NCBI GenBank assembly: GCA_928212115.1
Contig: CAKMRJ010005745.1
Location: forward strand, 67,747,160 to 67,811,159
From: Lactuca virosa
Lineage: Eukaryota > Streptophyta > Magnoliopsida > Asterales > Asteraceae
Reading direction: 5' to 3'
DNA: 64,000 nt
Below are positions 45,240 to 57,685 of the stretch, piece by piece. The first letter of the stretch is position 1. Each line of letters starts with the position of its first letter. Under the pieces are notes generated by a model, which searched no databases, was not told where the DNA came from, and saw nothing but the letters and a program-made list of their open reading frames with translations. Made by a program: the position numbers and the translations under genes.

Positions 45240-46259
45240 GCATTAAGTTACCCTTTAGAATTAGATATGGGAGTTTGGCTTAAGGTCTTAACCGAATAAG
45301 TGCTTAATGGAGTGGTTTAGTAATCTGGGGAGTGTGTTGGGCGTACCCAGCCGGTACACTGCGTGTACTGGCCTTAGAAGGAGTACACTAAGTGTACGAG
45401 CTAAGTACGCCCTGCATACTCAGTAGGTGGGCTTTTGGGCTTGACGTTCATGGATTGGGCGATGCTTTGGACTTTTGGGGTTTGGGCCTTGTTGGTCCAA
45501 TAGACTTTTGATTTTGGCATTTGCTAGTATATTGGGCTTTCTTGGAATTAGTCTCATGATGGGTTTGGGTCTAATTTGGAAATTGGGCCATATCGGGCTT
45601 TTTGTTGCTATGGTTTGGGCTTCAGATTTTGGGTCAAGTGAGGAAATGGTAAAATAGACTTTCACCCTAGGTATTGGACAATCGGACTAGGATTTCAGCT
45701 ATGGGCTGTGGAACAATTATTTATTTGGTATTATTTGATATTTTTAGAGAAGGGATTTTCCGGACCGGAATGTCACACCCTAAAACCGGAATCGCGGAAA
45801 CGTTCGGGGGTGGAGGACGTCATGTTTAGTATCACAAGACACGCATCATAGTAAGCAAAGTAATGAATAACCATTTCATTAGAAAGAAAGTGTTTACAAT
45901 GTGTGTGTTCACAAACATAGAATACATAAGCAAATAACAAAACAAGACTTGAAGCTATTATGCTCCATCTTCTGAATTCCCAGCACAAGTACCTGTCTAC
46001 TAGATTCCTGAGAATACAAGTTATTTGAAAGAGTTGATCAGCAATTAAGCTGGTGAGTTCATAATATTTTAGTGATGTAAGTAAGTTGTAGAAAGTTGTT
46101 GATAATTGTAGTTGAAAAATGTAGTACGTTGTAAGTTCTGTTTATAAAAGTTCGCATGTTCCTCTAGAAAATCCTATATTTCCTAATTTAATGAAAGATA
46201 AGTAAAAATGACTCTACAATCCTTTCTATGAGTACTAAATGGATACAAGTTATATAAGA

Positions 46260-46960
46260 CTCAGAGTAGACAAATAATCGATTGGGCGCATCTGCCCTAT
46301 GGCGAAAAACACACATGCCATTGTTTGTTTGATCATTGTGGTATATAACCCTGGAATATTCACTTGTTACTCATGGAGTTAATTGTAATGTTTCCTTTAT
46401 ATTTAATGAAAAGATTCTTTAAGAAAACCCTTATTTCTGATAATAAAATGGTGACCACAGTGATTACTTCTATAATCACTTAGTTTATACTGGCTATATA
46501 TGATCTAATATCGAATAGAAAGTTAATTGGGTGAATGTGCCCTAAGCCCACAACGAAACGAGGAACAGGAAGTAAGGCGGAAAGCACACATCCAACTACC
46601 TATTTGGTATTAGTGATATATAACCATGATATATAAACTAAAGTATTATAGAGTTAATCACCTAAGGTCCTTTAAGTTTTACTGGTTTAATAAAATGGAT
46701 TAAACCCTTTACTGGTCAAGTTTCTAGTTTTGTAATCCAAAAGTTCTGATTTGGAAAGTATGTTTTGTACTAGAAAAACTGTGCTTTGGCTCTGTGTCTT
46801 ATGACTTGACCCATACTTGGTACCCTTATGATGACTTAATGTATACTAAGCATATATACATCTAGAATCGAATAGAAAATAGATTGGGTGAATTCGTTCC
46901 AAGCCCACAACCGAACAAGGAACAAGAAATGAAGCGGAGAGCACACATCCTATTACCTGT
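46260..46960 (-). repeat. Diverged module repeated three times in the LTR of F
   Basis: Units near 46280-46320, 46527-46600 and 46876-46955 share ATTGGGTGAAT, CCCACAACC, GAGGAACAGGAAG, GGCGGAAAGCACACATCC and a following TGATATATA. The first is the most diverged. Related units lie at 49500-49560, 50240-50300 and about 59935-60000 in the internal region. Confidence 0.75.
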
Positions 46961-46970
46961 CGGATCCTAT

Positions 46971-46972
<2 letters not shown>

Positions 46973-47038
<66 letters not shown>
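46973..47038. repeat. (AT)n microsatellite in the 3' LTR of F
   Basis: 66 bases of AT. The copy in the 5' LTR (about 61794-61852) is interrupted and of different length. Confidence 0.95.
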
Positions 47039-47040
<2 letters not shown>

Positions 47041-47582
47041 TTTGATGTATACATTAAGGAATCATAAGGTTAGCATTATGGTCCTTTCTATTAAACATAG
47101 CCTTCTACCAAGGCATATAATGCTATGTGTGTTCGTTTCTTGCATGAGTAGGTATTTTCCCAAATTAGACTATCATTAACCAAAAATATAGTTTTTACAT
47201 TACCGAACATGTGAGAATATCACAATGAATGCAATGGGGAAATAATGTTAGTACTGTAGTGTTGTATTATAGTAACTACTTATGTACTACTTACCTTAAA
47301 CCAATTGTTATTTAAGGTATAATGTGATATGATTGCACCATACTATCGACTAATAACAAGACGATGAAAGACGTCGGAAGGAATGACATTTGGCACCCGT
47401 AGACTTGCAAATCCCACTATAGCTAATAGGTAGGTGTAGGATAGTCAATCAAGTATATGTCTATACCCAAATTCACGCTCTCCCTCTACGAGATTCTGGC
47501 TGCAAATCGAACCATGACAGGTGATGCCATGCCTCGAAACAGTGATCCACATTTATGTTATGGTATACTTGAATAAGTATTG

Positions 47583-47772
47583 TATGTACTAGTTGTAATG
47601 TATATACTAGTTGTTTTGTATGTACTAGTTGTATTGTATGTTCTGTTTGTTTCTCATAATAGTATGCTCTGTTTGTTTCTCATCATAGTATGCTTTGTTT
47701 ATTTCTCATAATTGTATGCTCTGTTTGTTTCTCATCATAGTGTGCATTGTTTGTTTCTCATAATAGTATGCT
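47583..47772 (-). repeat. Short tandem repeats in the 3' LTR of F
   Basis: GTATGTACTAGTTGTA-type units of about 20 bases, then five 26-base units beginning CTGTTTGTTTCTCAT at 47643, 47669, 47695, 47721 and 47747 (with variants). The 5' LTR has the same array at about 62395-62590. Confidence 0.88.
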
Positions 47773-48339
47773 TTGACTCATGTATGAACTGACTCTTTGT
47801 ATACTTCATTGTACTAGAAGTAATGAGTAGTATCTTCCTAAACTATACCTATTATAGTTTACTAATGTTTTACTTGAACTACTATTGAAAAGACTCATTT
47901 ATCTACTAAGTTATGATTGTACTTTAAAAACGGAGTTTGTAAAACTATAAAGTATCATAACTTTAAAAGAGTTTTTGAAATGTTTTGATCACTTATAAAA
48001 GACATAAGCAATCTTTTGAAAGATGTTTATAACAAACAATTACACAATTATCATTGTGTTCAACTTGTATTACCGCCCTTAAATCATTTAAAGCGGTTAA
48101 AAGATTCATTACGGGGTATGAACTCACCTGATGTGAGTGATTCAACGGATACGCGTGTAAGGATGAGAAGTTCCACGAATGAAGTCCCGAGACACAACAA
48201 GTCCTAAATGACATATATTCGCATGAATATAGTGTTTATAAGCAACTATATGAAAGGAAACACCTTCCGGGACTAGGAAACACTTTGACCAAGTGTTGGA
48301 ATCACATGTGATTCATAAAAGGGGAGTGGAATGGCACTA

Positions 48340-49110
48340 ACTTGAGTTTACTACCATGGGTTTATGGCCAAGGGGTTTTACGGCCGTAAACTCATGGTCA
48401 AACATGCATAAGTGTGGGTATGAAGGCTAGGGAAGCTTGAGGGACTTTTGCTCTACACAAGGGTGAGAAAGACCACCTCAATGGAGGCTTTTGATGATTT
48501 TACGGCCCAAAGGAGTTTACAGCCATAAACTCATGGTCATTTATGCATTTGAGAGAAGTTTAAGGTCCTAATTCCATCAAGGAAGGGTTCTAGGTCACAA
48601 GCTTTGCATGTAGAAGGGTTTATGGCCAAAATGACACCCTTAAAGGGGTTTACGGCCATGGGAGATGGCTTGGCCGTAAACTCCTTTTGTTCTTGTTTTT
48701 TTTTATGTTTTCAACTCTCTAAGCATGAGTCCTAACTAGATATGAAGTATAGGGAAGAGTACTTACGATATAGAGGCTTGAAATGGTTGATTTTCGCCAA
48801 GAACACTAGTGTGTGTTCTTGGTGTTCTTGGTGTTTCTTGAAGATCTAAGAAAAGTTGATTTCCATGGATGAAATCAAAGAGGGTAACTAGGAGATGAAG
48901 TGTAACAACAAATCAAGGAAAGAATACTTACACTTTTGAAGATCTAGAATGAAAATCGTGATGATAGTTGAGAGAGAAATGGAGTGTTCTTGAGGTGAAA
49001 GTGAGATAATGAATGAAGATGAAGGATATGAGCCTATAAGGGGGAGTTTACGGCCCACCTTGAGTTTACGGCCATAAACTCAAGTGTTGTGGCCGTGAAC
49101 TCTTAATGAA
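48340..49110. repeat. TTTACGGCC/GGCCGTAAA word cluster in the LTR of F
   Basis: About a dozen copies of GAGTTTACGGCC or GGCCGTAAACTC, including the perfect palindrome TTTACGGCCGTAAA at 48377-48390. In the element orientation the group at 49110-49040 lies immediately upstream of a TATA-like CTTATAGG near 49037; the others are downstream. The 5' LTR repeats the pattern at 63150-63910. Confidence 0.82.
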
Positions 49111-49299
49111 GATGTTAAGGCTCGATTTCTTGGACAGTGTCTCTAGCAGGTACATTCTAACACTCATTCCTTAAGTGTACTAGGCTTAAAACTCCTTAGA
49201 ATGACCTTTTACCAGGCTAGAACTCAGTACCAATGAGTCTGACACTCAATTGAGTTGATTGACTGAGATTTAAAAGTAAAAATTTTCCGAGTTGTCACA

Positions 49300-49313
49300 T
49301 AATCCCCCCGTTA
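49300..49313 (-). other. Polypurine tract of F
   Basis: On the minus strand TAACGGGGGGATTA, directly before the 3' LTR start TGTGACAAC. Confidence 0.88.
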
Positions 49314-50479
49314 GATGGAATTTCGTCCCGAAATTAGCTTTCTTAGCAGTACTAATAGGGTTGTGCTCCTCTGATTGGCAGAATACCTACTCGTAGACCT
49401 GGCAACTTTGCCCTGGTGTTCATGTTAGGATTCGTACTTGGTCCATCTATTATTACCTCGTCTATACAAGTCGTATATAATTAGGATTAGTAAGACTGTC
49501 GGATGTGCGACTCTACCCCAGGTCCACAACCAAACAAGGAACAGGAGATAGGGCGGAAGCACACATACTAAATCTGCGTAATCATAATCATATGCCACCC
49601 TAGCGTATACACTGAATAGTAATAGGTGGGCTGTATTCGTCCTTAGCTTCTGTGCTCAAACTTTGTCTACCGGACGAGTGGTATTTCGTGACGGTCTGCG
49701 GATATCTGACGATAAGGCTTCGGAGGACAAAGTACTCTTCGCACGAGTACTTCGGGTTTAGAATACGAAAGATAAAACTGAGTTTTAGGTCGGACTATCG
49801 TTACAAATGACGAAAGTTTCGAGAACTTGCTGATCGAGGTGATAGAAACATATGAACTCAGTATGGTGAGGACCATGCCAACTCATGACGAATGATAGTA
49901 ACAGACTCTTTACTGAACAAAGTTTTGGTCAATTTGAAAGAAATGTCTGTTATACGATGATGTATCCCTTGTATGTTCGACAATGTACTCCTAGTATGTT
50001 CAACAATGTACTCCTAGTATGTTCGATAATGTACTCTTTGTAAATGTTCTAGTGTTTCCTGTTTTCTCTTTGATGTTAACACTCCTACGTATCGTACCGC
50101 TATGTGTGCATACATACTAATGAAAGTCCTTTGATAACTGGTGATGATACTTTATATCATGATCCTCCTTGGTACCACTACGATCGTCTGTCATATACAA
50201 GTTATGAATATTTAAGATGAATAGGACAGTCGACTGAGTAACTCTGCCTTAAATCCTCAACCAACTAAGGAACAGGGAGCGGAATCGCTCACTCTAAGTC
50301 TGCAACATCTTAGTTATGCACAACCCTGATGTATCTGCTAAGCCATCATAGCTTCTCTAAACGGATCTTTTAGTTCTCTTGAATACTGTGATCTATTTCA
50401 ATATGTGAGTTATTATAATTACTTTTTAAGTGTTTTCCCCAAGTTTTAATCTTATATGAATATAAATTAATTTTCAAAG
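49314..50479 (-). other. 3' non-coding region of F
   Basis: No gene or pol motif. It contains two copies of the module that is repeated in the LTR (49500-49560 and 50240-50300) and short tandem GTACTCCTAGTATGTTC units at 49970-50030. Confidence 0.7.
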
Positions 50480-50762
50480 TAATTACTATTTCGAAAAATG
50501 TACTGCTGCTCGTCGACGACTCCGGGGTAGATTCCCCTGCGGTGATCATCAGAATTCGTCCATCCGCTCCTGAGTTCTTTATTATTGGGCAGTCCCTCTG
50601 ATAGTTTCCAGTCTCACCACAGCCATAACAGGCTTGGTCTTCTTCAGCTCTGGGGGATTTGGGAAATCGGTTGAGCCGGTGCCCTGCAGAAACGGATTGT
50701 GTGTCCCTTTCTGTGGCAGTTCAGGCACTGCATTTCCTGGCATACTCCGGTGTGGTGATAGT
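50480..50762 (-). pseudogene. gag: C-terminal part of the Gag of F with two zinc knuckles
   Basis: Reading from 50762 downwards, the first knuckle CLNCHRKGHTIRFC is at 50727-50686 with perfect CX2CX4HX4C spacing. The second, CYGCGETGNYQRDC at 50630-50589, has the His replaced by Asn. A one-base shift separates the two. The sequence then reads ADGRILMITAGEST, the usual link from Gag to protease in Tekay/Del elements, and fades. Two knuckles are normal for this lineage. The other half of the gene is at 58438-59369 on the far side of E. Across the gap the codons for KCGKCK and YHHTGVC rejoin, allowing for the duplicated target site. Confidence 0.85.
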
Positions 50763-51513
50763 TGTTGGGTTTTAAGCATTCTAACACTCCTATGGTGTAC
50801 ATGCAACCCTATAAACCTTGGATCTATGTTTTCTCTATTATACATGCAAATATTAACTATTCCAAGGTTTCATCCTAACTAGCATATTATGAAGCACCTA
50901 TACTACAAAGTTCTAGTTAGATGACATACCCTTTGATGTAGCTTGATGTCTTCAAGCTTGAAGAGCTTAGCCCCAATAGTGTGGAAGCCTCAAATGGAAT
51001 CACAAATCACCAAAACACCTTGGAAGAACTTGAGAGAATATGTATGCACACTAAAATCGGCCCACTCTTATTTTCAGACACTTGTGCCAATTTTGTGAGC
51101 CAAGGAGCGCTTTATATATTATGGAGGATTAGGGTTACATCCATGTAAACCCTAATACCCATGACCTTTCATTTACATAGGATCCATGGGTTAAAAGCTC
51201 CATGGACCATCCATGAAAGCTTAGCCCAACCTAAATGAACTTGGCCCATTCCATATATATAAGAGTCCATATTTAATTAGTTCTTTTTGATCACTTAATT
51301 AATTCTAAATTAATTCTTGATCAATACTAATTAAATAATATGATTTATATTAATATATTAGAACTTATAATATATTAATATAAATCATAAATATACTATT
51401 CTCAAAAGACTATCCATATAAATTGTGCCGGTGAAGTGCAACCCAAATGGACCATGCCGGGTCGGGTCAAGTACATACCAAATATAGTTATGGACTTAGA
51501 CATTAATCCAACA
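50763..51513 (-). mobile_element. 3' LTR of E
   Basis: 751 bp. On the minus strand it starts TGTTGGATTAATG at 51513 after the PPT and ends AACCCAACA at 50763. Confidence 0.93.
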
Positions 51514-51526
51514 GTCCCCCACATGG
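51514..51526 (-). other. Polypurine tract of E
   Basis: On the minus strand CCATGTGGGGGAC, just before the 3' LTR. Confidence 0.88.
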
Positions 51527-54500
51527 ATAAGTCTAAAACTATTATTGTGTATGACTCCAAAACCTAACTGGCAATCGTAGCTCTTAAAGCCGCTGTCGAA
51601 CTCTGACCTAGTCAATGACTTGTCCATTAGATAAGGGATCATATATTCCTCCATTTTAGATATCATATGGACTAAGACATGGATTATCAATCATTCTCTC
51701 AGTCCATTTGTTGTGTCCCGATTTTCGATTTATGATGACTGACTGATTGAACAAATCAAATCAGTCCTGGCTTGGCCAAGTACTCACATGTGTCATCGCT
51801 AAATCATCGAGGGGCCCACAGATATCACTTTTATCCCGAAGATAAAAGGAATGGATAAACTTCGACTCATATGGCTTGTTCTACTACTTGTTGAATCATA
51901 CACAAAGGCACGTTTTATAACATCGAGTTACCAATGCGTTTCCAAGCAATCAATGTATAACCAACTCATAGTAACAACTCATATCTCTAGGTTTGAAGAA
52001 TATAAGATATTATCGTCTCATGATCACTCGTGATAAAATCCATGAAGTGATTCAAATGAGCGCGGGTTGAATCCAATACTCAGAACTTATGAGCACTCAT
52101 GAGTGTTGTAGCACCACTTTGTCCACCAACTTGGACCTCTACAAACCAACCCATGACAGTCTTGATTCATATCTACTTCCAACATATGACCGACTGTGGA
52201 TGGTTTGAATAACTTAATCATTCAGGAAGAGTGACTTAGTTATTCTGGAAGTCAAAACATGCAAAGTGAAACACAAGAATAAATGAATCAAATATGGTAT
52301 CAAACCCTATGAATATAAATAAACACTTTTATTTATCACCATACTGATTACTCATTATTCATTGTTTCGGTTTTATCAACTTTATACTTGAATTAAAAAC
52401 ACTAGTTGTCCCATGCTCCAAGCATGTACACTATGTTTTTCTTAAACAATAGCTTTGCCATACACCAAGTATGCACTTTATGTTTGTCTATGATCCTTAC
52501 TTTGTGAAATAAACCAATTGAACAAAATTTCAATGATTCTAATTTCACACTCCCAAATCCTTATCGAAAAATGTGAGATTTCAAATTCCTATCATTTATC
52601 GAAATCTGTTTAGATTTTAAACTTATATGCACTGACCCTCCTGTAATGAATATGTACAAAGTCACAAAGACTTGTCAACAGTCATTATAAGGTATTCCAA
52701 TGGAGATCAACTCCATGGAAACTAAGTCTCATATTCAAAGTACATTGCTTTGGACATGCTTCTTGCATTAAGTTTTCTAATCTTACACAAATAACTTCCA
52801 CCTATGGAGACAACTCCATATTCTCATTTTGACTATCACTTCTGAATAAGAGATGCCTCTTTTCAGAATATGTCAATATGGTCCTTCCAAAATTAGCACT
52901 ATACTTCCAACTGTCCCTGAGCAACCAATCTTTGGTAAACCTCAGATTGTCCTCGACAATTGCTTAATCATTTTAGTCATATCCAATTCTAGACCTTTTC
53001 CCTTCTTAATGCCTCTGGGCATTTGGAAAAATTTAGAAATGACAAATATTATAGCACATGCAATCGATCCTGTACCCAAAGCAAATGGTACACAATTCAT
53101 GATGTCTCACATAAATACATGATTCTAGACCAGTCTTTTACTACAATATTTTTATTTTCCATGTTTTCAAAATTTGACTATGAAGAGGGATGTCGTAATC
53201 ATAATCGAATTTTGAGAACGCAATATATAGAATTTCCTTAAGTTGAACCAATCCAACATGAAATTCATATATATATTCTTGACTAAAGATGATTAAGGTC
53301 TCAATGTAAGCCTTTAGAATTGAAATGAAGTATATCCTCTCCCTTAATTATAGCAAAACAATTTTTTCAATCCCTGCAGCCTCACGAATTGAAACTTTTG
53401 TTTTCTATAATTAACATTGCTAACTTGCAACACTAACAATAATTATCATGCTCCCACTAACATGATGATTATTAGCATAACACTTATGCTCCCACTAGCT
53501 TTGACATGTACTCAGAAATCAGCTGGACTTCTAGAAATCAATACTTTATTGACTTTCTTACCAAAGTTCAGATTTCTGATACGAGATGCTTTGATAAAAC
53601 TTTATCAAAATCATACACCTTTCCTTAGATAGCATGCATGTGTGTCTAAACAATTTCAGAACTATGAAAAGGGATGTCGTAATCATAGTCTCAATTGTTT
53701 AGACCTTTTGCCATCTGCTTCAAATCTACTTGGTGGAAGTGTTTCCTCACCATCATTTTCATGAATCGGAGAGAAACCTTATGACCCTTAGATTTTATGG
53801 TGTATGTGTTCTTATCCATGTGAATCGTCAAAACCATAGTCACAAGACAAGGATAATGACAAATCCAAACTCATATGGACTGAACTTATGCAATCTTAAC
53901 TTCTTGCCACCTGGCACTACAGGGCCTGCCATTGCTTCCAAGTTGTTATGCAACCAATTGAGAACTTTCAGAACTCCTATGCAAAGCCAACTTTAACAGG
54001 AATGGGCACAGAATATGTCAACACGATAGGTTATAAACCTCAAGTCGTGTGCTAGTGAAGAACCTCAGGTTTTATTCTTGATTAGTTCTTGAAATTCTTT
54101 TTAGGATCTTTAAGACTCCCACTATCCTCTTGACATATAAGACTATCTTGCCAAATATTCAAGAGATAGTGCGGATTCTTTATCAAGACAAACACTTCAC
54201 ACAATTGGCCTTAGTTGGTCTTTGTTTTATCCAAAACATCACAACTTACCAATTTCAAATGTACAAGAGTAGGACACTTTTACTCTTACATTTGACAAGT
54301 GTTTTAAACCTTTCTTTAAGATATGTCACTCAAGTTACAATCTTGGAGTATGACTTTAAGAATTGTTTTGGAACGAAGTATGACTCATCTTCCTGATCTA
54401 ACCATTTCAACAATTCATGACTCCTCTTCTTAGTCATAAGAATGCACTAAGATGACCTTTAGAGGACTAATTGTGATATGATTTCTAAATCATTAAGATG

Positions 54501-55189
54501 ATCACAAACATGATACTAAAGTACTCTCCCATCTTTTCAGATTTGAGAAACTTTTATCTTTCTGCCTAATTTGATTCTTCCCATTCGTTCTGCCATACAT
54601 TGAGACTTTTCCAATGTTTCAGAATTATACTTAAACTTGTAAGTATAACCATATTTACTAAACTTTAGTAAATCAAATAGTCTTAACGAGCTTTGTGGTG
54701 GACATGACCAGTGCACAAGAATGTGTACTCGATCCCTTTAGTCCTTCACTTGACTCACACATCCATGTGAACAAGTAATTAGTCTTGATTTTCCAATGCT
54801 TGAAAGTTCTCATTCATCATACTATTCAACTTGCATGATTCCAAGTTTCGGTCCAATTGAAACTTGGGTGATGAGGAACTTTCCTGATTTGGTAAATTTA
54901 GACACTACCACAAATGAAAGAATCAAATCCATTTTCCAATATTGCTGTCAGTGGAATCATATAAGCAACAATTTTCCACAAATGCCATTGTAAGGATACT
55001 TCAAATAAATAAAATTAAACAATTTTCTTTTATTTTAAAGCTTTGCGGAAAAACTTATCCTTACAATCCACATGCAAAAATTGTTGTTGTCTATTCCTTA
55101 GCAATATATCATAACTTCTTAAGCAACTGCTCAAAATTCTGATGCGATCGAAATCCACCTTCGCGATCAGAATCAGTATATACTTCCTT
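51527..55189 (-). pseudogene. Decayed pol fossil and 3' untranslated region of E
   Basis: No usable ORF. The minus strand is collinear with C 18500-22106 and D 25841-28440. The RT landmark reads CVPFALGTGSIACAIIF at 53094-53044. The paired GCTCCCACTAACATGATGAT words are at about 53449-53500, and ATTACGACATCCC occurs (in reverse) at 53187-53199 and 53671-53683. C, D and E share GSIA.AIIF where A has GSIMYDIT, so their fossil descends from one dead pol. The segment next to the PPT is the family 3' region shared with A. Confidence 0.75.
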
Positions 55190-55950
55190 TAAGATTTCTC
55201 TCTATTCTTTGATTCTTAAAACATCAACATGTGACCCAGTCACATCATGTAATGAGGATCTCAGAATAGAACTTAACAGAGTTAGATAATGGGCTCTACC
55301 TGATGTAGAGTCAAACTTATTGACTTTAACATCCTTAGGTAAATTTGGCAGCTTTGCAATCAACGCCCCTTCCTTTGGCAAAATAAACATATGGACCCTT
55401 TGGTAATGGGACTATCTCAGACTTAGCCTTTCTCTTTACCATTTGGTCAACCGGGTTGACTATGGCCAATCCCTTTCCATTGGGAAGAGAATGCTTTTTC
55501 TGGATTTCCAGTGTCACCATTGTCACTGTCCATAAAGTTTTTGGGAATTTGATCTTCTAATCAAATTTGCTTTACTATCGTTCCAAATCATTGCTGATTC
55601 AGCAGCACCAAGCAAATAGATATGATCATTAAGGTTCATGTCATAGTCTGTTTCATAGTAGTCCCAAAGGAACTCACTATGTGACTTAGAAAGTGATTGA
55701 ACATCCAACTTTCTCAAGACTTTGACACCCAACTCTCCCGGCTTGTCAATATGTGACTTCATCTCTAAGATGTGATCACACATAGACCTTGCTTGCCATT
55801 AGGGCTTGAGTGACCTTGAACTTGTGGGTTAGGGAGAATAATTGGAGGAGGTGGAGGAAGAGAAGTATGACTTCCATGAGCCAAACTCGGGAAGTCATAT
55901 TCATTAGGAAAGCTTGGTTTGGGAAGATCATTGTTGTCTAAACCAGACAT
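55190..55950 (-). pseudogene. gag: Short Gag of element E (frameshifted)
   Basis: ATG at 55950 gives MSGLDNNDLPKPSFPNEYDF and then SLPPPPPIILPNPQVQ, the same N-terminal plan as C. A frameshift and deletion near 55795 remove part of the next helix. The frame 55783-55523 continues with MCDHILEMKSHIDKPGELGV and GAAESAMIWNDSKANLI. Stops follow, and the knuckle near 55400-55335 is unrecognisable apart from YFAKGRGVDCKAAKF. The last part, 55390-55202, resembles a Gag-protease linker (VNKFDSTSG). It shows that the shortened, proline-run Gag seen in C is the family form and not a one-off deletion. This copy is not functional. Confidence 0.75.
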
Positions 55951-57671
55951 CAACAATGGGAGAAATTCACGTAAAGTTGATTTAAGTCCTTAATATAACA
56001 CCCAATATGATATATTAAGGCTAGGACCCAACAAACTATTTTATAACTTGGAAGAGGGATGTCGTAATCCAAGCTATAAAATATTTGAAGGTAGGTGAAT
56101 GACGATTCACCAATTTCCACCAAGATAAACGAAATGTTTATTAGGTTTTAATTGGTTTTGAAACTCCTAGATTCTTTTGAGATTCATTGAACTTTTCAAT
56201 GGCATGTTTCAATCTCGAGTGTGCCCTTCAGGTTTTGTGACTGGGATGCCGAGGATCACAAAACAAGGTGTGAAGTAACCATGCAAATATACTTGGTACC
56301 CTTAATATTTACCCCTCAATCGATGTGCCGGTTAACCACACACGCTCCACCGATGCTATGATAAACATTAAGTTACCCTTTGCCTACCTTGTTAAATCAA
56401 GTTAGTGTGCCGGTTAACCACACACGCTCCACTAACCGACTTAACAAAGTGCAAAGTGTAATTTCATGGTTAGCACCAAATTCACATTTTCCTAAGTAAC
56501 TAAGATTGGGAATTTATAATGTTTAGTTACTTAGTATTTGTCATCAATACTTTTAATGAAGGGAGAATTATAATCTTTGTCCTACCTGTTCGGCTAACGA
56601 CCCTCCACCGGTCAAGGAAGCGGTGGGTGAGAGTGGACACCCATTAAACTGCCATTTTATAGGCAGTAACCTTATACCCCCCCCCCCCTTATAGACCGGC
56701 TTCGTGAATGAGGCCTACTAATGGTAAGACGACTTGCTCTTATACATATAATAATATTAAACTTATAATATTTAAAGTATAAGGGTGATTTTAACTTTTA
56801 AAATCTAAGAGCTTAACTTGGAATTAAAGTATTCATGGGAAACTTTACAAATTCCAAAACTTGAGGGCAAGTTTTTGAAACTATTAAAAAAAATTTTTTC
56901 ATAACTTATGAGTTTAATGGTTCATTAAAATGAAGACTCTTCATTTTTATGTAACCTCTTATTCTTTAATAACACTTTTATTTAAGAAGTGACTCTTAAA
57001 CATCCATAACTTGAGGACAAGTTATGGATCAAATACTATTTAATGAAAAAGACTCTTCATTTTTTTTATGTAACCTATGACACTTTTTGAGTTTAAGATT
57101 CATAAATGTGACCTTTTATGTACTAGAGGAAAGTTACAAAACACATTTTATGAACTACCTCTAGATTATTAGGATTGAAAACAACTAAAAACAATTTTTT
57201 TTTTCATTAATCTAAACTAACTCATAAATCAAGGAAACACAAAAAAAAAATAACTTTTGGATTCCATAACTTATGGAGTTTAATGTTTTGTTTTATGATG
57301 AAACTTTTCATGTTCCATAACTTAAGAACAAGTTATGGAATTCTTTAAAACAATAAGACCAAGTTTTGTAACTCCATAAAAAATTTTGAATCAATTTTTT
57401 TAAAAACCTTTTCATATCCATAACTTATGGAGGTTTCAAAAAACTCTTTTGATCAAACTTTTAAAACTAATAAAATAATCATATCATTTTATCTTTTACT
57501 AAATTTGACCTAATTCAACTCATATAGCAAATGATTCAAATTTTACAAATAATTAGTTTTTCACAAAAACAAGTAATTATCTTAAAATTTGACAAACGTC
57601 ATGTTTTTTTTTCCTTTTTTTTTCAACTTGAAAATAAAACATTTGCATCAATATAACAGAAAACAACTCAT
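55951..57671 (-). other. Leader of E
   Basis: No gene. It is the reverse complement match of the A leader (792-2339), including the CCACCGGTCAAGGAAG stretch, a run of 12 C at 56677-56688, the leader motif pair (56321-56439) and ATTACGACATCCC at 56056-56068. The part from 56750 to 57600 consists of repeated ACTTATGGAGTTT-like words. Confidence 0.8.
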
Positions 57672-57684
57672 GGCTCTGATACCA
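57672..57684 (-). other. Primer binding site of E
   Basis: On the minus strand TGGTATCAGAGCC, one base after the 5' LTR end, as in A. Confidence 0.92.
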
Positions 57685-57685
57685 C

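Larger units (their letters stand above)
44292..45770 (+). mobile_element. Element G: left part of a Gypsy-type LTR
   Basis: It starts TGTAACACCGGG without a PPT before it, so it is a 5' LTR or a solo LTR. It is interrupted at 45770 by F. It contains GTGGATATAAAGAACGTC (44566) as in H and I, a TATA-like TATTTAAAC near 44790, a GTACGC/GCGTAC word cluster, and one AAAGTT/AACTTT hairpin. No gene. The 5 bases before it are CCAGT. Confidence 0.7.
45771..49299 (-). mobile_element. 3' LTR of F (3,529 bp)
   Basis: In the element orientation it starts TGTGACAACTCGG at 49299 and ends GGTGTGACA at 45771. It matches 60596-64000. It holds palindromic words, an (AT)n run, a 26-bp tandem repeat and three diverged copies of a GGAACAGGAAGTAAGGCGGA module. 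No gene. Confidence 0.92.

Noticed and set aside
44292..45770. G as the 3' LTR of an element to its left
   Set aside because: No polypurine tract precedes it; the left flank is CACTA subterminal sequence.
46970..47179. ORF of alternating Tyr-Ile
   Set aside because: It is translation of the (AT)n microsatellite and adjoining LTR sequence.
48340..48690. Regular TTTACGGCC words resembling a CRISPR-like array
   Set aside because: Spacing is irregular, both orientations are mixed, and it lies inside a plant LTR.
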